Shown: positions 33,232-44,116, numbered from the stretch's first letter. The stretch: 64,000 bases of DNA from Gonocerus acuteangulatus (GCA_946811695.1 OX328125.1:103388176-103452175), one strand, 5' to 3'. Numbers and translations: made by a program. Notes: generated by a model from the letters alone, not told the origin.

Positions 33232-34437
33232 TCTACTATATATTTGTCAAATACCACTCACTCACTCACTCATCTATCAACGCCCAGCCCAAACCACTCG
33301 ACAGAAAATTTTGAAATTTTGCATGGACACTCCCTATATAACGTAGGCGCTCGCTAAGAAAGGATTTTTTGATATTCGTATTTTTAAGCATTTTTAGGGG
33401 GGTTTAAAGTTTGAGTTGGTTAGAGAAGGCAAGCCTAGACAGCCTGCGTTGCTAGGACGATAAAGAACAGCTGTTACCTTACATTATCTATTTCATAGTA
33501 TTATTTTTAATTGAGGTTAATTTCCACTATGATGGCAGACCTTGAATTACTAGAAATAAAATGTGATTTTGTCCCTCATAGAGTTTACGCCCTGGTGATG
33601 GTCCATCCGAGGTAATAATATCCCGAACCATTTGACACAAAAATTTGAAATTTTGCACGGACAATACGTTAAGAGTGTAAACACTCGCTAAGAAAGTTTT
33701 TTTTTATTTTCAAATGTTTAAGTACTTTTAGGGGGGTTTGAATTATTATGAAGTTCCTCATCAGATCAAAAATCTTTCTTCTCATTTAAAAGGTCAAGTT
33801 CATTAACCAGTTGAATCCGTTTACTGGAACATGGTTTTTGGAGCGAAATTTGTGCGAAAGATTCCTTAATGTAGGAAAACGAATGAAACCATTTTTTAAG
33901 CGAGTTCTGCAGCCATTTGCCAGAAAAATTGATAGAAATACTTTTCAAAACTAATTTTCTGTTTGGGTATCAGAAGTATATGGGAAAAAAAATTGTATGA
34001 ATGGTGATACAAAGTTTTCGGATCTCAGTATATTTTCTAAAATATCTCGAAAACAGTTGGGAACTCGTAGTAAGTGGAAGGCGGCTATTCGAAAGGTTAC
34101 TAAATTCTCTACTAAAAAGATTCTGTTGTAATATTCGGTGGGGCGATGTCAATCGAAGAGATAAGTGCTTAAAACTTCAAATTTGTTAGTTTTATGCTTT
34201 TCAACGTGTATTTGTCTCTGTTTACCTAACTTTTTAAGCGGTTGTTGCATTTTTTTTTTTTACTCTCCAACGGAAACAAACACAGTTACCTCCACATGGT
34301 GTTTCCTGGGTAACTTAAAAGTCCGTGCAATAATAAGCTGTACAAAATTATATAGTAGCGTTAATTTTGATCATATCTTATTTAACTCAATATAAAAAAT
34401 ACTTATCGGCCGTGGTGAAGCACGGGTATTCAGCTAG
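33232..34437 (+). mobile_element. Helitron, non-autonomous
   Basis: The 5' end is TCTACTATATA. The 3' end is CAGCTAG, ending CTAG at 34434-34437, preceded by the stem-loop CCGTG-gtgaag-CACGG (34411-34426). Insertion lies between A (33231) and T (34438) with no target duplication. All of these are canonical Helitron features. The interior has two related blocks (33290-33420 and 33610-33745, with TTTGAAATTTTGCAYGGACA). A block at 33966-34170 is inverted relative to 6767-6960. No Rep/helicase is seen. Confidence 0.88.
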
Positions 34438-34639
34438 TAGGAATATATAAATATAATTTCTAAGCTCCATTAAAAATATTTTTGTGATTTACCTATATGT
34501 TTTCTTGTTGATTTTTTGTTCGTTTTTCCGTCATTCTCCGGAAAACCCGGATTTTCGTTAACTCGGAGCGGCCCTGGTCCCAGTTGATCCGGGTGAACGA
34601 GGCTTTACTGTAATAATAACAGGAGCATTGTAAACGAAT

Positions 34640-35095
34640 GTTCATCCGGCAAAAGGCCTAATAACCGGAAAAAAGTGATATTATGCCGTCTCAGGATTCG
34701 CCATCTTCATTGGATACACTCCAACATTTTGTCAAGACAGTAAAGACCTACTTGTCAAAAACGATTCTCCAGTAAACATTTTTAGACGAGTAACACATTC
34801 CATTAATCCACACATAGCAAACTACGACAAAACATCAATAACTAGATACATACACAGACGAAAAAAACACATCTTACTTGACAGACAATGTGTTATGTAA
34901 CTAAATATCGTATTATAAATAAATTGGTTTTTTTTTAAGTTTTCCCAAAAATTTCAAAATAACGATAATCAAATAAATACTAATAAATAAAAAGGAACAT
35001 GTTTATGTTAACTTTACATGTTATAAAACTTATGTATGGTATGTAAATATTGTAAATAAATGCATTTAAAAAAAATTCAGTAAATATATTCTGAT
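34640..35095. other. Unassigned DNA with a decayed coding-like stretch
   Basis: The plus frame around 34760-34900 (NIFRRVTHSINPHIANYDKT, then SITRYIHRRKKHILLDRQ) looks protein-like, but I do not recognise it. It stops at about 34902. Confidence 0.3.
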
Positions 35096-35099
35096 AGAC

Positions 35100-35220
35100 T
35101 GTGCACTCAGAACAAATATTTAATTACCGTACAATCTGACAGAATTACTTTCCGATGACAGCCAGTACATTGATGAACTTAATAACTACCTAAAAGACGA
35201 ACAATTATTCAATAATATTA
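35100..35220 (+). pseudogene. Non-LTR retrotransposon C-terminal fragment
   Basis: It reads YNLTELLSDDSQYIDELNNY then LKDEQLFNNI. It is collinear with the extreme carboxy terminus of the RNase H retroelement at 47071-47400 and the copy at 18286-18468. Confidence 0.75.
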
Positions 35221-35221
35221 A

Positions 35222-35710
35222 AATAAAAAGCCCGTCACGCCGGAGCTGCATAACTAAGCACTTTTTTCAGAATTGGGTAATAACCTATATAGATAAATAA
35301 AAGAAAAACGTAAATTGTCCTGCTCTTTTGCATTAGTTATGAGCAGCTGTTTCAATTATTAATTTTGTAATTAATTTCCTTCCAGAGTTTTGTGTATGCG
35401 TGTTACTACACTAAGTAATAAATACACAAAGCTTCTATTGATCTATTGATCTTGATGAGTTTCGCGAACCTACGTTAGGCGGGAGAATTCAATTCAAACA
35501 TAGTACAAAGTAACCCCCCCCCCCTTCGAATAGAACGATTTAGTTCATTTTCACAACACTTCTTTCTTATTAGATAGCCAGGACGTATACAGAGTTTCGT
35601 AACAGTACAACAGAAATTACGACCGGTATAAGAAAATTAGTAATTTCTGTCTGGAGTAAACCCCCCCCCCTTCTAATCAACCGATTTAGTTTATTTTTAC
35701 AACAAGAGGC
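35222..35710 (+). mobile_element. Helentron-like family A, 5' half
   Basis: It starts AAAAAGCCCGTCACGCCGGA with the subterminal TAAGCACTTTTTTCAG. It runs through two G/C-tract repeat modules also found inverted at 38100-38420. The 3' half is missing. Confidence 0.65.
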
Positions 35711-36530
35711 TGAACTCTGTTCTAGAGGTACAGTCTGCAACCTGCTTTAGGCTTCCAATACCTGCTGTCTTATATAGGATTCCTTAACTGAAAAGGAACT
35801 TAAATGTAGAATGCATACAGGCTCTTGTTTTTATTATTAAATTTAAAAACAGATGTTATATACAATAGAATGAAGAAAGTTGTGTTTGCTTTTCAAGGAT
35901 ATATTTCCTTAATATAACTTGGAGCTGCGGGTATAGAACCAACTGAAGATGGAGTTCAATAAGTCTGGTAAGCTGAGAACTGATGGAAGTCTTTTTTTAT
36001 ACGTTCCTAGAATACGGCTAGAATATTAGTTCAAAATTATATTAGTAGACTTTTATTTTGGTGTCCATTCTGTTTCTAGAGTTCCTTCATTTATGATCAT
36101 ATCCATAGACAAAACCCTTATTTTATATTTATTTTGTAATTCCCTGGCAGCTTTGAATTTACTGCGACATTTTAAACTAGAAAAAATGCCTATTTATGTT
36201 TCTTTTTAATTTAAAACACATCAACTTTTCTTTTGTTATTAATAAAAATTTCTTTTTGTTTCTGTTTGAACAGATGCTGAAATCAACTGTCTTCGGCTTT
36301 ATGAATACGGCTATAAGTGTCAAGAAAACAAAAAAAAATAGTTTATTTCTAGACCTACTTGTTCAATATTGTTCATAAGTACATTGTACCTAATACCTAA
36401 TACTTGTAAATATCTATATTTGTTAAAAAGTGTATACCTCATACCTACTTGTAAATATCTACTTGTTAAGAAGTGTATATGTAAATTACACCCAAATAAA
36501 GTCTCATTATTATTACTCTGAATTTACCTT
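35711..36530. other. Unassigned AT-rich DNA
   Basis: There is a short duplication of CATACCTACTTGTAAATATC-like sequence near 36400-36450. No gene is supported. Confidence 0.35.
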
Positions 36531-36539
36531 TGTTCTTTT

Positions 36540-36990
36540 TTATCCACATAATAAAGTCATCCGTCTGTAGGCTACAGTCATCCTATATGGATGGGCTCAA
36601 TGTAACCCACCCATATAGGATGCTAGCATCCTATAGGGGTAGGATACAGGAAGCAAAGATCAGGATGCTCGCAGCCTATATGGGTAGGCTGCTAGAGCCA
36701 GTATCAGAGTGCCAGCAATCTAAAGTCTAGGGGTACGCTCTTGAAAGTAGAGTGCTGGGCACTCTATTGTTGGATGCTAGCTTTGGGTGTGAGAACTCTA
36801 CTATAGGATGCAGAATTAGCATTCCAGCACTCTATTATAAAATGCGGGCACTCTAACTAGTGGAATCCTATTTTAGGCTAAAATATGTGGAATCCTATTT
36901 TAGACTAAAATGTCCTATTTCAAAATACTGGCACTGGGTCACAGTTTTCAGGCTGCCGGCAGCCTGAAAGTAGATGCGAGCAGCCTGTTT
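36540..36990. repeat. Cluster of short mirrored and inverted motifs
   Basis: About 450 bases are built from short words and their inverses: GGATGCT/AGCATCC, AGAGTGC/GCACTCT, AGGCTGC/GCAGCCT and CCTATATGG/CCATATAGG. It includes the near-palindrome GGATGCTAGCATCC (36614-36633 region) and CAGGCTGCCGGCAGCCTG (about 36950-36967). It has no clear period. It fits none of the other families here. Confidence 0.6.
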
Positions 36991-36997
36991 TTTTTCT

Positions 36998-36999
36998 CC

Positions 37000-37051
<52 letters not shown>

Positions 37052-37175
37052 TTTAACAAGGGTCATTTTCGGTGTCTACTAGGTAGGATCGATAAAGATT
37101 CGAAGAAATTTTTCAAAAATTCCGTCATGAGTGCAACCTCAATAGCTACTTTCCTTCGGAGGAAAGTGCTAAAAT
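36998..37175 (+). mobile_element. Helentron-like family A, 3' half
   Basis: A (TA)n tract (37001-37047) is followed by the same 3' segment as 32298-32427, including the ACTTTCCTTCGGAGGAAAGT stem-loop. Confidence 0.7.
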
Positions 37176-37585
37176 AAAAGATAACTGAAAACATGTTGAG
37201 TTGGGATTCATTGACCTGACAACGCGATATTTTTTTTCTTGGACCAATAAAACAACACTTACAGAATGAAAGAATTCAACACAAACACATATATGTAATC
37301 AATAAGACTTAATTTTTTACTTTGTTTCTACACTAACGACACAATGACTAAGTATAAATAAAATGTTTGATAAGCAAATTGTGGGAAAAAAAGACAAAAA
37401 ATTCGAGTAATAACATTTTAGCGTATTAGCTCACTCCTTAAGATCAGCTCAGAAGCAACCAGGAAAGGTCGAAGTTTCATAACCAATGGGTAACGAATAG
37501 GACCTGTCGCTCGTCCTATTAGGCGGTATTTAGTTTTTAGGCTCCTGAATAGGCACCCTAAGATACGAAACATGTTGAGCCATTT

Positions 37586-37689
37586 TTTTTAGCACTTTCC
37601 TCCGAAGGAAAACTGCTATTGAGGTTGCACTCATGACGGAATTTTTGAAAAATGTCTTCGAATATTTATCGATCCTACCTATATACCTA

Positions 37690-37732
<43 letters not shown>

Positions 37733-37913
37733 GGTTAAGGCGTGAGCTCTTAACACTCCGTGCCAAAGGTCGTGGGTTCGATTCCCACTAGGGGTGGTGG
37801 CTTTTCTTTCGAAAAAAGAAAAGGCATCACCCCTATCCTAGCTAGAAAAGGGTGGTAACCTATAGATAACCCGTCCTAAAATTCATAGTTAATAATAAAT
37901 GGACGTTAAAATT

Positions 37914-37966
<53 letters not shown>

Positions 37967-38711
37967 TTATATGTGTCCGTTAACACGATACAGGCCAGAG
38001 TTTTTGTTTTTTCGCCACGAAACTTGGTATGTAGTATTCCCCCATCAAACGATTGAACGAGTTCGTTAACCAACAAAATCGTTCCATCCGGAGGGGGGGG
38101 CTTACTCTGGAGCCAAAGTAGTTATTTGTCAATACCAGCCATAATTTTGGTTGTATTTCAACGAAACTCGGTATTCGTTGTAGTCAACCGAAGAGAAAAA
38201 TTTGTTATAAAAATAAACTAAATCCGTTGACTAGAAGGGGGGGTTTTCTCCGGACAGAAATTACTAATTTCCTAATACCGGTCGTAATTGCTGTTGTATT
38301 GTTACGAAACTCTGTATTCATCCTGGCTATCTAATAAGAAAGAAGTGTTGTGAAAATGAACTAAATCTGCCTATTGAAAGGGGGGGGGGTGTTACTTTGT
38401 ACTGTTTGAATTGAATTCTCCCGGCAAACGTAGGTTCGCGAAACTCATCAAGATCAATAGATCAAAATGTGAAGCTTTGTGTATTTAGTACATAGTGTAG
38501 TACCACGCATACACAAAACTCTGGAAGGAAATTAATTACAAAATTAATAATTGAAACAGTTGATCATAAAAGCAAAAAAGCAGAACAATTTATGTTTTTA
38601 TTTTATTTATCTATATAGGTTATTTTAAGCAAATTATTCAGGAATGCACTCGACCCTACCCTATTCTGAGGAAAGTGCTTAATAATGCAGCTCCTGCGTA
38701 ATGGACTTTTT
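37586..38711 (-). mobile_element. Helentron/DINE-1-like element, family A, full length
   Basis: Read on minus: start AAAAAGTCCATTACGCAGGA (from 38711) and 5' subterminal TAAGCACTTTCCTC (38681-38668). Internal G-tract repeat modules, then a central (TA)n, follow. The 3' end is GAGGAAAGTGCTAAAA (37602-37588), the inverse of the 5' subterminal motif, with a stem-loop. A tRNA-derived SINE is inserted inside the (TA)n tract. There is no coding capacity. The group assignment is inference from this architecture. Confidence 0.7.
37729..37916 (+). mobile_element. tRNA-derived SINE, family R
   Basis: The head GGGGTTAAGGCGTGAGCTCT has a leucine/serine-tRNA-like spacing before B box GGTTCGATTCCCAC. The body GATAACCCGTCCTAAAATTC and a tail ending TGGACGTTAAAATTTAAAT match the copy at 50241-50389. 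It divides a (TA)n tract (37690-37728 and 37917-37962). Confidence 0.85.
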
Positions 38712-39345
38712 AAATTGTCGATATGTTAATTTTGCCTTTATTCATTTTCCTTCAGCCTATCCAAGACAAACTCTTGAGATTTACATTCTTATTGTTTCTG
38801 TATGATGTTTTAAGATCGAGTGTAAGTTGTAAGTTATGAAGTTATGACCTTAAGAAAATGCTAAGAAACGAAGGTAGTAAATAACTAAGAAGCCAGGAGC
38901 TTGGTTGCTGAGTGGTTGGAGAAAACTTACAACGAGGAATAATGCTTCCCTTGGGCATCGTGATGGCTGCGAATTCTTATTAAAGCTATGATGAACTTCA
39001 TGCTCCTCGTATCTCCTTTTCATCCCCCAACACCGGGTTAGGCTTCGCTTCATCAGGCCATGCTCAGGAGGCAATGTGCATTTTCTTCTAGAGCGAGCAT
39101 ACTGCTTGAGAGCGTGGATCTGCCTTATTTAGGCTCTTGCTTGAATATAGATGTAGGAAGTGATATAACAGTTAGACAAAGGTATATCATTTTGGTGAAC
39201 TGTGGGAAGACGTTTTCATTTTTAGCGCGTTTCCTGTCTCGATCGTTGCGCCAATCCGCAAATCCCGACCGGAAATTTTCATTTTGTAGAACTCATAGAT
39301 CACATAATTTACGTGATGTATGTTTCAAATTGTTTTATATATATA
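38712..39345. other. Unassigned DNA
   Basis: No gene is supported. Near 39050 (minus), GCCTGATGAAGCGAAGCC is a partial echo of the hammerhead-like motif. Confidence 0.35.
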
Positions 39346-39347
39346 TA

Positions 39348-40090
39348 CAGTAGAACCTCTCATATCCGACCTTCCCATAACCGACTCCTTCCGATATCCG
39401 ACCGTCTGTGATTCACACGTGCCCCGTTGGCGAGCCTGTTCAGACTTGAAAGAGTGAGTCATCTACACTATGCTTTGTTTTCCTGGTCCAAACTGTCAGT
39501 TCTGACGTGATTGTTGATGTGGAATGTGCTGTAATCTTGTACTGTTCTATATTTGTTAACGAAGAGTGACTTGTTGAAGCTGATGTTTCAGAAGTTACTA
39601 ATGAATAACTTAACAATGACCAAATCATAGCTGTTGTGCAGAACAAAACCGCGGACGAAGAAATCGACTCGGACGAATAAGAACCCAGCAATGACGACAT
39701 AGCAGGTCATTTTGCTTCTAAGGACGCCTTCGACGTAGCGGTGAAATAAATCGAGCAACATCCAAATGCAAGCCCAATGAATGTATTGTGGGCTAAAAAG
39801 TGGAGGATACTTCCGCAAAGTCAAGATTAACTAAATTAAAACAACAATCCATAACTGAACTCTATAAATAAACTATGCTCACATTTTGTTCGTCTTTTCA
39901 AAAGAGTAAATGTTTGAAATATATATAGCAACAGTTCTACAATTGCAATAAGAATGTATTACAGTTTGTGCTCTACAATATAGCTGTTGTTATAACTTTG
40001 AAAGACGTTTTTTCCCTCCTCCCGATATCCGACCTTTTCGCCGTTCCGACCATGGCCCGGTCCCGTCATGGTCGGATATGAGAGGTTCTA

Positions 40091-40093
<3 letters not shown>
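39348..40093 (+). mobile_element. Tigger/pogo deletion derivative
   Basis: The perfect terminal repeats CAGTAGAACCTCTCATATCC and the inverse lie at 39348 and 40093, each flanked by TA. At 746 bp it keeps only the 3' end of a transposase gene. The TIR sequence and TA target are typical of Tigger elements. Confidence 0.92.
39560..39870 (+). pseudogene. Tigger transposase C-terminal remnant
   Basis: With stops and one frameshift it reads LVEADVSEVTNE, then NNDQIIAVVQNKTADEEIDS, then FDVAVK, stop, IEQHPNASP, then KLKQQSITELYK. This is the acidic carboxy-terminal tail of Tigger/Jerky-type transposases, which ends in a 'K..SI.DF' motif. The DDE core has been lost. Confidence 0.75.
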
Positions 40094-40141
<48 letters not shown>

Positions 40142-40149
40142 ACGTACAG

Positions 40150-40375
40150 TCCCGTAACAGGCCACGAGGGCCCCGAGGGGCAGATACTATACTAGGGAGA
40201 TAGCGTAGTCAGTACTATGCTCTGGCCGCCTGATTTTCCCCTTTGCTGCATCGACTGCTAAAGTCATTAGCACCAAGGTACCCATTAGTAAATTATTTAA
40301 AGGCTGGGTTGGCCTAGAGATGGTCAGGGAGGCCGAATACAACCTATAGACCCTCAGGAATTGTTGTAAAAATGA
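40150..40375 (-). mobile_element. tRNA-derived SINE, family G, head missing
   Basis: It shares GGCCACGAGGGCCC, CATTAGCACCAAGGTACCCA and AAGGCTGGGTTGGCCTAG with the complete copies at 49769 and 59791 in minus orientation. The tRNA head is missing at the right side. Confidence 0.8.
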
Positions 40376-40387
40376 ACTAAATCAATT

Positions 40388-41095
40388 GTTCTTTTATAAG
40401 TTAATTGTATCTATAGTTCTGTTACCTATCACAATTATAATTTTTTGTTGTTTTTGTATTAATTTCTTTTTTGTCATTTTAGCTGACGAAGGCTACCAAT
40501 GAGTAGCCGAAACGTCCGAAATATAGATTTTTTAAAACGAAATCATATTGAGGTTTATTTAGCCGAATCCCAACCATTCCATCTTTACTTATCACCTCGA
40601 CGGCTAACTATCTAATCATCATGAAGAATTTAAGACGATATGTTCTTTTATAAGTTAATTATATCTATAGTTCTGTTACCTATCACAATTATAATTTTTT
40701 TTTTGTTTTTGTATTAATTTCTTTTTTGTCATTTTAGCTGACGAAGGCTACCAATGAGTAGCCGAAACTTCCGAAATATAGATTTTTTAAAACAAAATCA
40801 TATTAAAGTTTATTTAGCCGAATCCCAACCATTCCATCTTTACTTATCACCTCGACGGCTAACTATCTAATCATCATGAAGAATTTAAGACGATATGTTC
40901 TTTTATAAGTTAATTGTATCTATAGTTCTGGTACCTATCACAATTATAATTTTTTGTTGTTTTTGTATTAATTTCTTTTTTGTCATTTTAGCTGACGAAG
41001 GCTACCAATGAGTAGCCGAAACGTCCGAAATATAGATTTTTTAAAACAAAATCATATTGAGGTTTATTTAGCAGAATCCCAACCATTCCATCTTT
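40388..41095 (+). mobile_element. Retrozyme-like element: 2.8 tandem 254-bp units with hammerhead cores
   Basis: Units begin at 40388, 40642 and 40897; the third is truncated. Each contains a hammerhead-like block: CTGACGA, the 6-bp stem GGCTAC/GTAGCC with a 6-base loop, GAAAC, then GTC (first copy 40483-40516; the second copy has CTTCC in place of CGTCC). CUGANGA, helix II and GAAA are the conserved hammerhead core, and the very short helix III (AC/GU) is as in Penelope-type and retrozyme hammerheads. The whole array is bracketed by the 12-bp direct repeat ACTAAATCAATT (40376-40387 and 41096-41107), so it inserted as one unit. It has no coding capacity. Confidence 0.75.
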
Positions 41096-41107
41096 ACTAA
41101 ATCAATT

Positions 41108-42080
41108 CATTCGAATGTGTGATTTACTCCGTATTATGTTTGACTTGATTTGCCGCCAAACCAGCATACGTTGAAACGTCTACCACTAGGAGCGCTGAAC
41201 GTGGACGCTTTATCCGGCTTCTGCTCTACATTGTGTTAGCTGTTCATTTCAAATATAAAAGAGCATTACAACATATGAGCAAAATGTGTGTTTGTGCCGT
41301 CTATCTGAAGACATTATATGAAGCGTGGTAAAACAATTCACAACACACCCAAGTTTAAAAACGGACATCTTGGGTACAAATCTCAGCTTGACAAGGTAAT
41401 TTTTCTGATGAATATAGCCAATAGTTTGAAAATTGTATAATAAAACTAAACAAAGTTTTCTTATGTATCTTATACAAATTATTTCATCTACTTCTAAAAA
41501 TTATAGGTTTTTACTCACCGCCATTAGGTTTAAGCATATTCCGAAGGAATATCTCTATTGAGATAGCACTAATAAAAGAACCTTTAAAAAGTATTTTCAA
41601 ATCTTCCAGAACACAAGAAACAAACAACATTAAATATAGACTAAATTGATAAAACTAAAATACATTTTCTTACTAGTCTGAATATGGATCATTTTAATCA
41701 GGAAGGAACCAAGCGACAGTATCAATGATCTGAGAAAATCATCCTTTTAGTTCCAATATCACAGCGATTCAGTTAATTAATATTTTTCAAGTATTTTGTC
41801 AACAAACGATACAACATTCCACAACTATTTTCATGGTGTTTCTATTTACGATAACATTTCTGACAACTAGATAGCTGAAAGGAAATATCACTTAGGCGCT
41901 TGGCTCCTTTCTGATTAATACGGGCCATATAATGTTTTTCCTTTCATTTTTTTTTTTTTTGTATGAAAATTAGTATTAACTCTGCCCTCCTTGTTTTACA
42001 GCCCTGATGAATGCTTCAATTTCAAGCCGAAAAATTGTCTAAAAATAATACAAAAAAACTATGTGTTATTATGACACCAT
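41108..42080. other. Mostly unassigned; decayed family A piece and hammerhead-like block
   Basis: Bases 41520-41620 resemble the family A 3' end (ATTCCGAAGGAATATCTCTA). At 42003-42045, CTGATGA, a GCTT/AAGC stem and CGAAAA make a second hammerhead-like core on plus. No gene is supported. Confidence 0.45.
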
Positions 42081-42084
42081 GACC

Positions 42085-42987
42085 GAACCCTGACCAAATC
42101 TACCTTTGCAAGCCCAACAGTCAACGATCTTCTTTCAATCTAAAAGTTTATATCCCATCTCCAACTGCTTGAACCATGGTTCACAAAATGGCGGAAAAAA
42201 GTCAATCCTGAAAAATCCTCCCACATAACATTCACCCTTCGAAGATCCAATTGCCCTTCCATCAATCTTTACCAGAGAGAAATCAGTGAAAAACACAAGT
42301 TACCTACCTAGGACTTACACCTGACAGACGACTTACCTGGAGCCAACACATTCAAAAGAAAAGACAGGAAACAAACAGACGTTTTAGACTACTAAACAGA
42401 CTACTAGGCTCTGGCTCAAAATTATCTTTACAGAACAAGATTCGGATATACACAACTATACTTCAACCCACCTGGACGTACGGCATGGAAGTCTGGGGGT
42501 GTGCCAAGCGATCCAATATCCTCAGAATCCAATCTCTCCAATCCAAAATACTCCGTAAAATAGTCAATGCTCCGTTCTATGTTTCAAACTTCACTATCCA
42601 TAACGACCTAGAAATCCCCTTCGTCCAAACCCTGTGCAAAACCCGATACTTTAACTTCCATTCCCGTTTGCCTGGTCACGACAATCCTCTAATCAATAAC
42701 CTATCCTCATCCTCCATTCCCGGTAACCCTCACCGTCGCCTTAAGGTGCAAATGGCCTAGAGGCCTATTGTGACCTCACTATGTAATGTAAATATGAAAT
42801 ATGTAAATAGCTACTTTAAGAGTAAATGTAACCTGTTTTAAAAGTTCAAGACAATAGGTTTTGGCCAATGGGCCTTTTTTCCTATCAAGTCTTTCAAGAC
42901 AAGTATTCAAGAACAAAATAATTACAAAAAATACTGGATGTATTGAGTAATTTTCGAATAAAGATATATTAAAAACAAAAAAAAAAG
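42085..42987 (+). pseudogene. Jockey-type retrotransposon, 5' truncated
   Basis: It begins in the RT thumb region (EPWFTKWRKKVNPEKSSHIT, then FTLRRSNCPS). After a frameshift near 42305 it continues YLGLTPDRRLTWSQHIQKK, then WTYGMEVWGCAKRSN and NAPFYVSNFTIHNDLEIPFV, ending at 42759. A 3' UTR and a short A-run (about 42970-42987) follow. The reverse-transcriptase catalytic YADD lies upstream of the truncation, so it is dead. It is related to 26850-27262. Confidence 0.9.
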
Positions 42988-43514
42988 TTTACATCAGTAA
43001 ATTATTGTTGTTTTTATTTTAACTAGGACGAAATTATTCATCATAGAGTCATCTGGAAGAAATACGAGGGGCAAGATGCAATCCGGATGAAATTGTATGG
43101 AGTTATGAAAATCTAATCTTGAAAGGAGGGTATGCGTCAGGAAGGAAACGGACTCGTAAAGAAAATGAAATTTTCTCTATATAATAGATTCAAGCTGGTC
43201 TGAGACGATTCGGTATGAATTAAATTGCCTCCCTCGAGTGGTGAGACAGACTCCTGGATATGGCGGAGTGGAGGAGGAGGGTGAAGAGAGAGATTGAGAT
43301 GAAAAAGAGCGAAGAGAGAGGGTGTGAGGTGGATGGAGAGGGTGTTGTAAACTGTGTGTTAGGGCGGTATAAAGAGAGGGTGAACCATGGAGGCTCTTGA
43401 ATAATCAGCTAGCTCCGAGTTCAGCTTATAAAGGGCTCACCGATTTCTGGATCCACTTCCATACTTTTTATTTTCGCTTGGATATGTCTGCAACAGTTAG
43501 CGCGACGCTTAAGC
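42988..43514. other. Unassigned, purine-rich DNA
   Basis: The region 43250-43390 is GA-rich low complexity. No gene is supported. Confidence 0.35.
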
Positions 43515-43671
43515 AGGCTACACTCGGTCAGGCAGGCCTGTAGTCCACCGGAATATACATGCCTGAACAGTCTTAACTGACATACCGGCCGGAATATGCA
43601 CGTTCGGGTGACCAGATTTCCTGGGGACTGTTCAGGTCTAACTGACAGGCCTGCCTGACCGAGTGTAGCCT
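43515..43671. mobile_element. 157-bp hairpin MITE
   Basis: The perfect inverted ends AGGCTACACTCGGTCAGGCA then GGCCTGT flank a 100-base core. The core itself repeats CCTGAACAGTC/GACTGTTCAGG in inverted order. The family is unknown. Confidence 0.75.
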
Positions 43672-43771
43672 CCGTTAGGAAAATGCAACGGAAGCGTCGT
43701 CACTGGGAGAGATATTGAAAATTATGTTTTATAATGAGATACAAATAGTTAGCCGTTTGGGTGATAAGAAG

Positions 43772-44095
43772 CCAAGAAATAGTTCGGATTTGGATAAGGA
43801 AAGCAGTGAGATTTTTGGAAAAATCTATAATTTGGTCATATCAACATGCTCTTTGGATGCCTTCTTCAGCTATAAATTCCAAGGGGGCAAAGGAAAACCA
43901 AAGATACCAGTTCGGTGACCCTGAGGTAAAAAATAAAAACAAATGACTTTTTTTTTTGGTAACTGGTATTTTGGTCTTCCTTCACCCCGTTGGCATTTAT
44001 AGCTGAAGAAGGCTTCTAAAGAGCATGTTGATACGACCATATCATAGATTTTTCCAAAAATCTAACTGCTTTTCTTAGCCAAATCCGAACTATTC
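43772..44095. repeat. Foldback repeat related to the 254-bp element
   Basis: The inverted arms 43772-43905 and 43965-44095 contain GGTCATATCAACATGCTCTT and its inverse. The right edge TAGCCAAATCCGAACTATTCC resembles TAGCCGAATCCCAACCATTCC in the units at 40.4-41.1 kb. GCTGAAGAAGGC in each arm is a decayed hammerhead-like start. Confidence 0.6.
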
Positions 44096-44116
44096 CTTGG
44101 CTTTTTGGAAATTAAA

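Larger units (their letters stand above)
32935..34610 (+). mobile_element. pogo/Tigger-type element, split by a Helitron
   Basis: The left end GTAAAACCTCGTTAACCCGG and the right end, whose reverse complement is CAGTAAAGCCTCGTTCACCC, are pogo/Tigger-style terminal repeats. Inside, 33167-33231 encodes MEALSRIDKRRSLKNFTTEF. This is the start of the CENP-B-type helix-turn-helix typical of Tigger transposases ('K.EAL.RID.GESLK..A.E.G'). Without the inserted Helitron the element would be about 470 bp, a deletion derivative. Confidence 0.75.
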
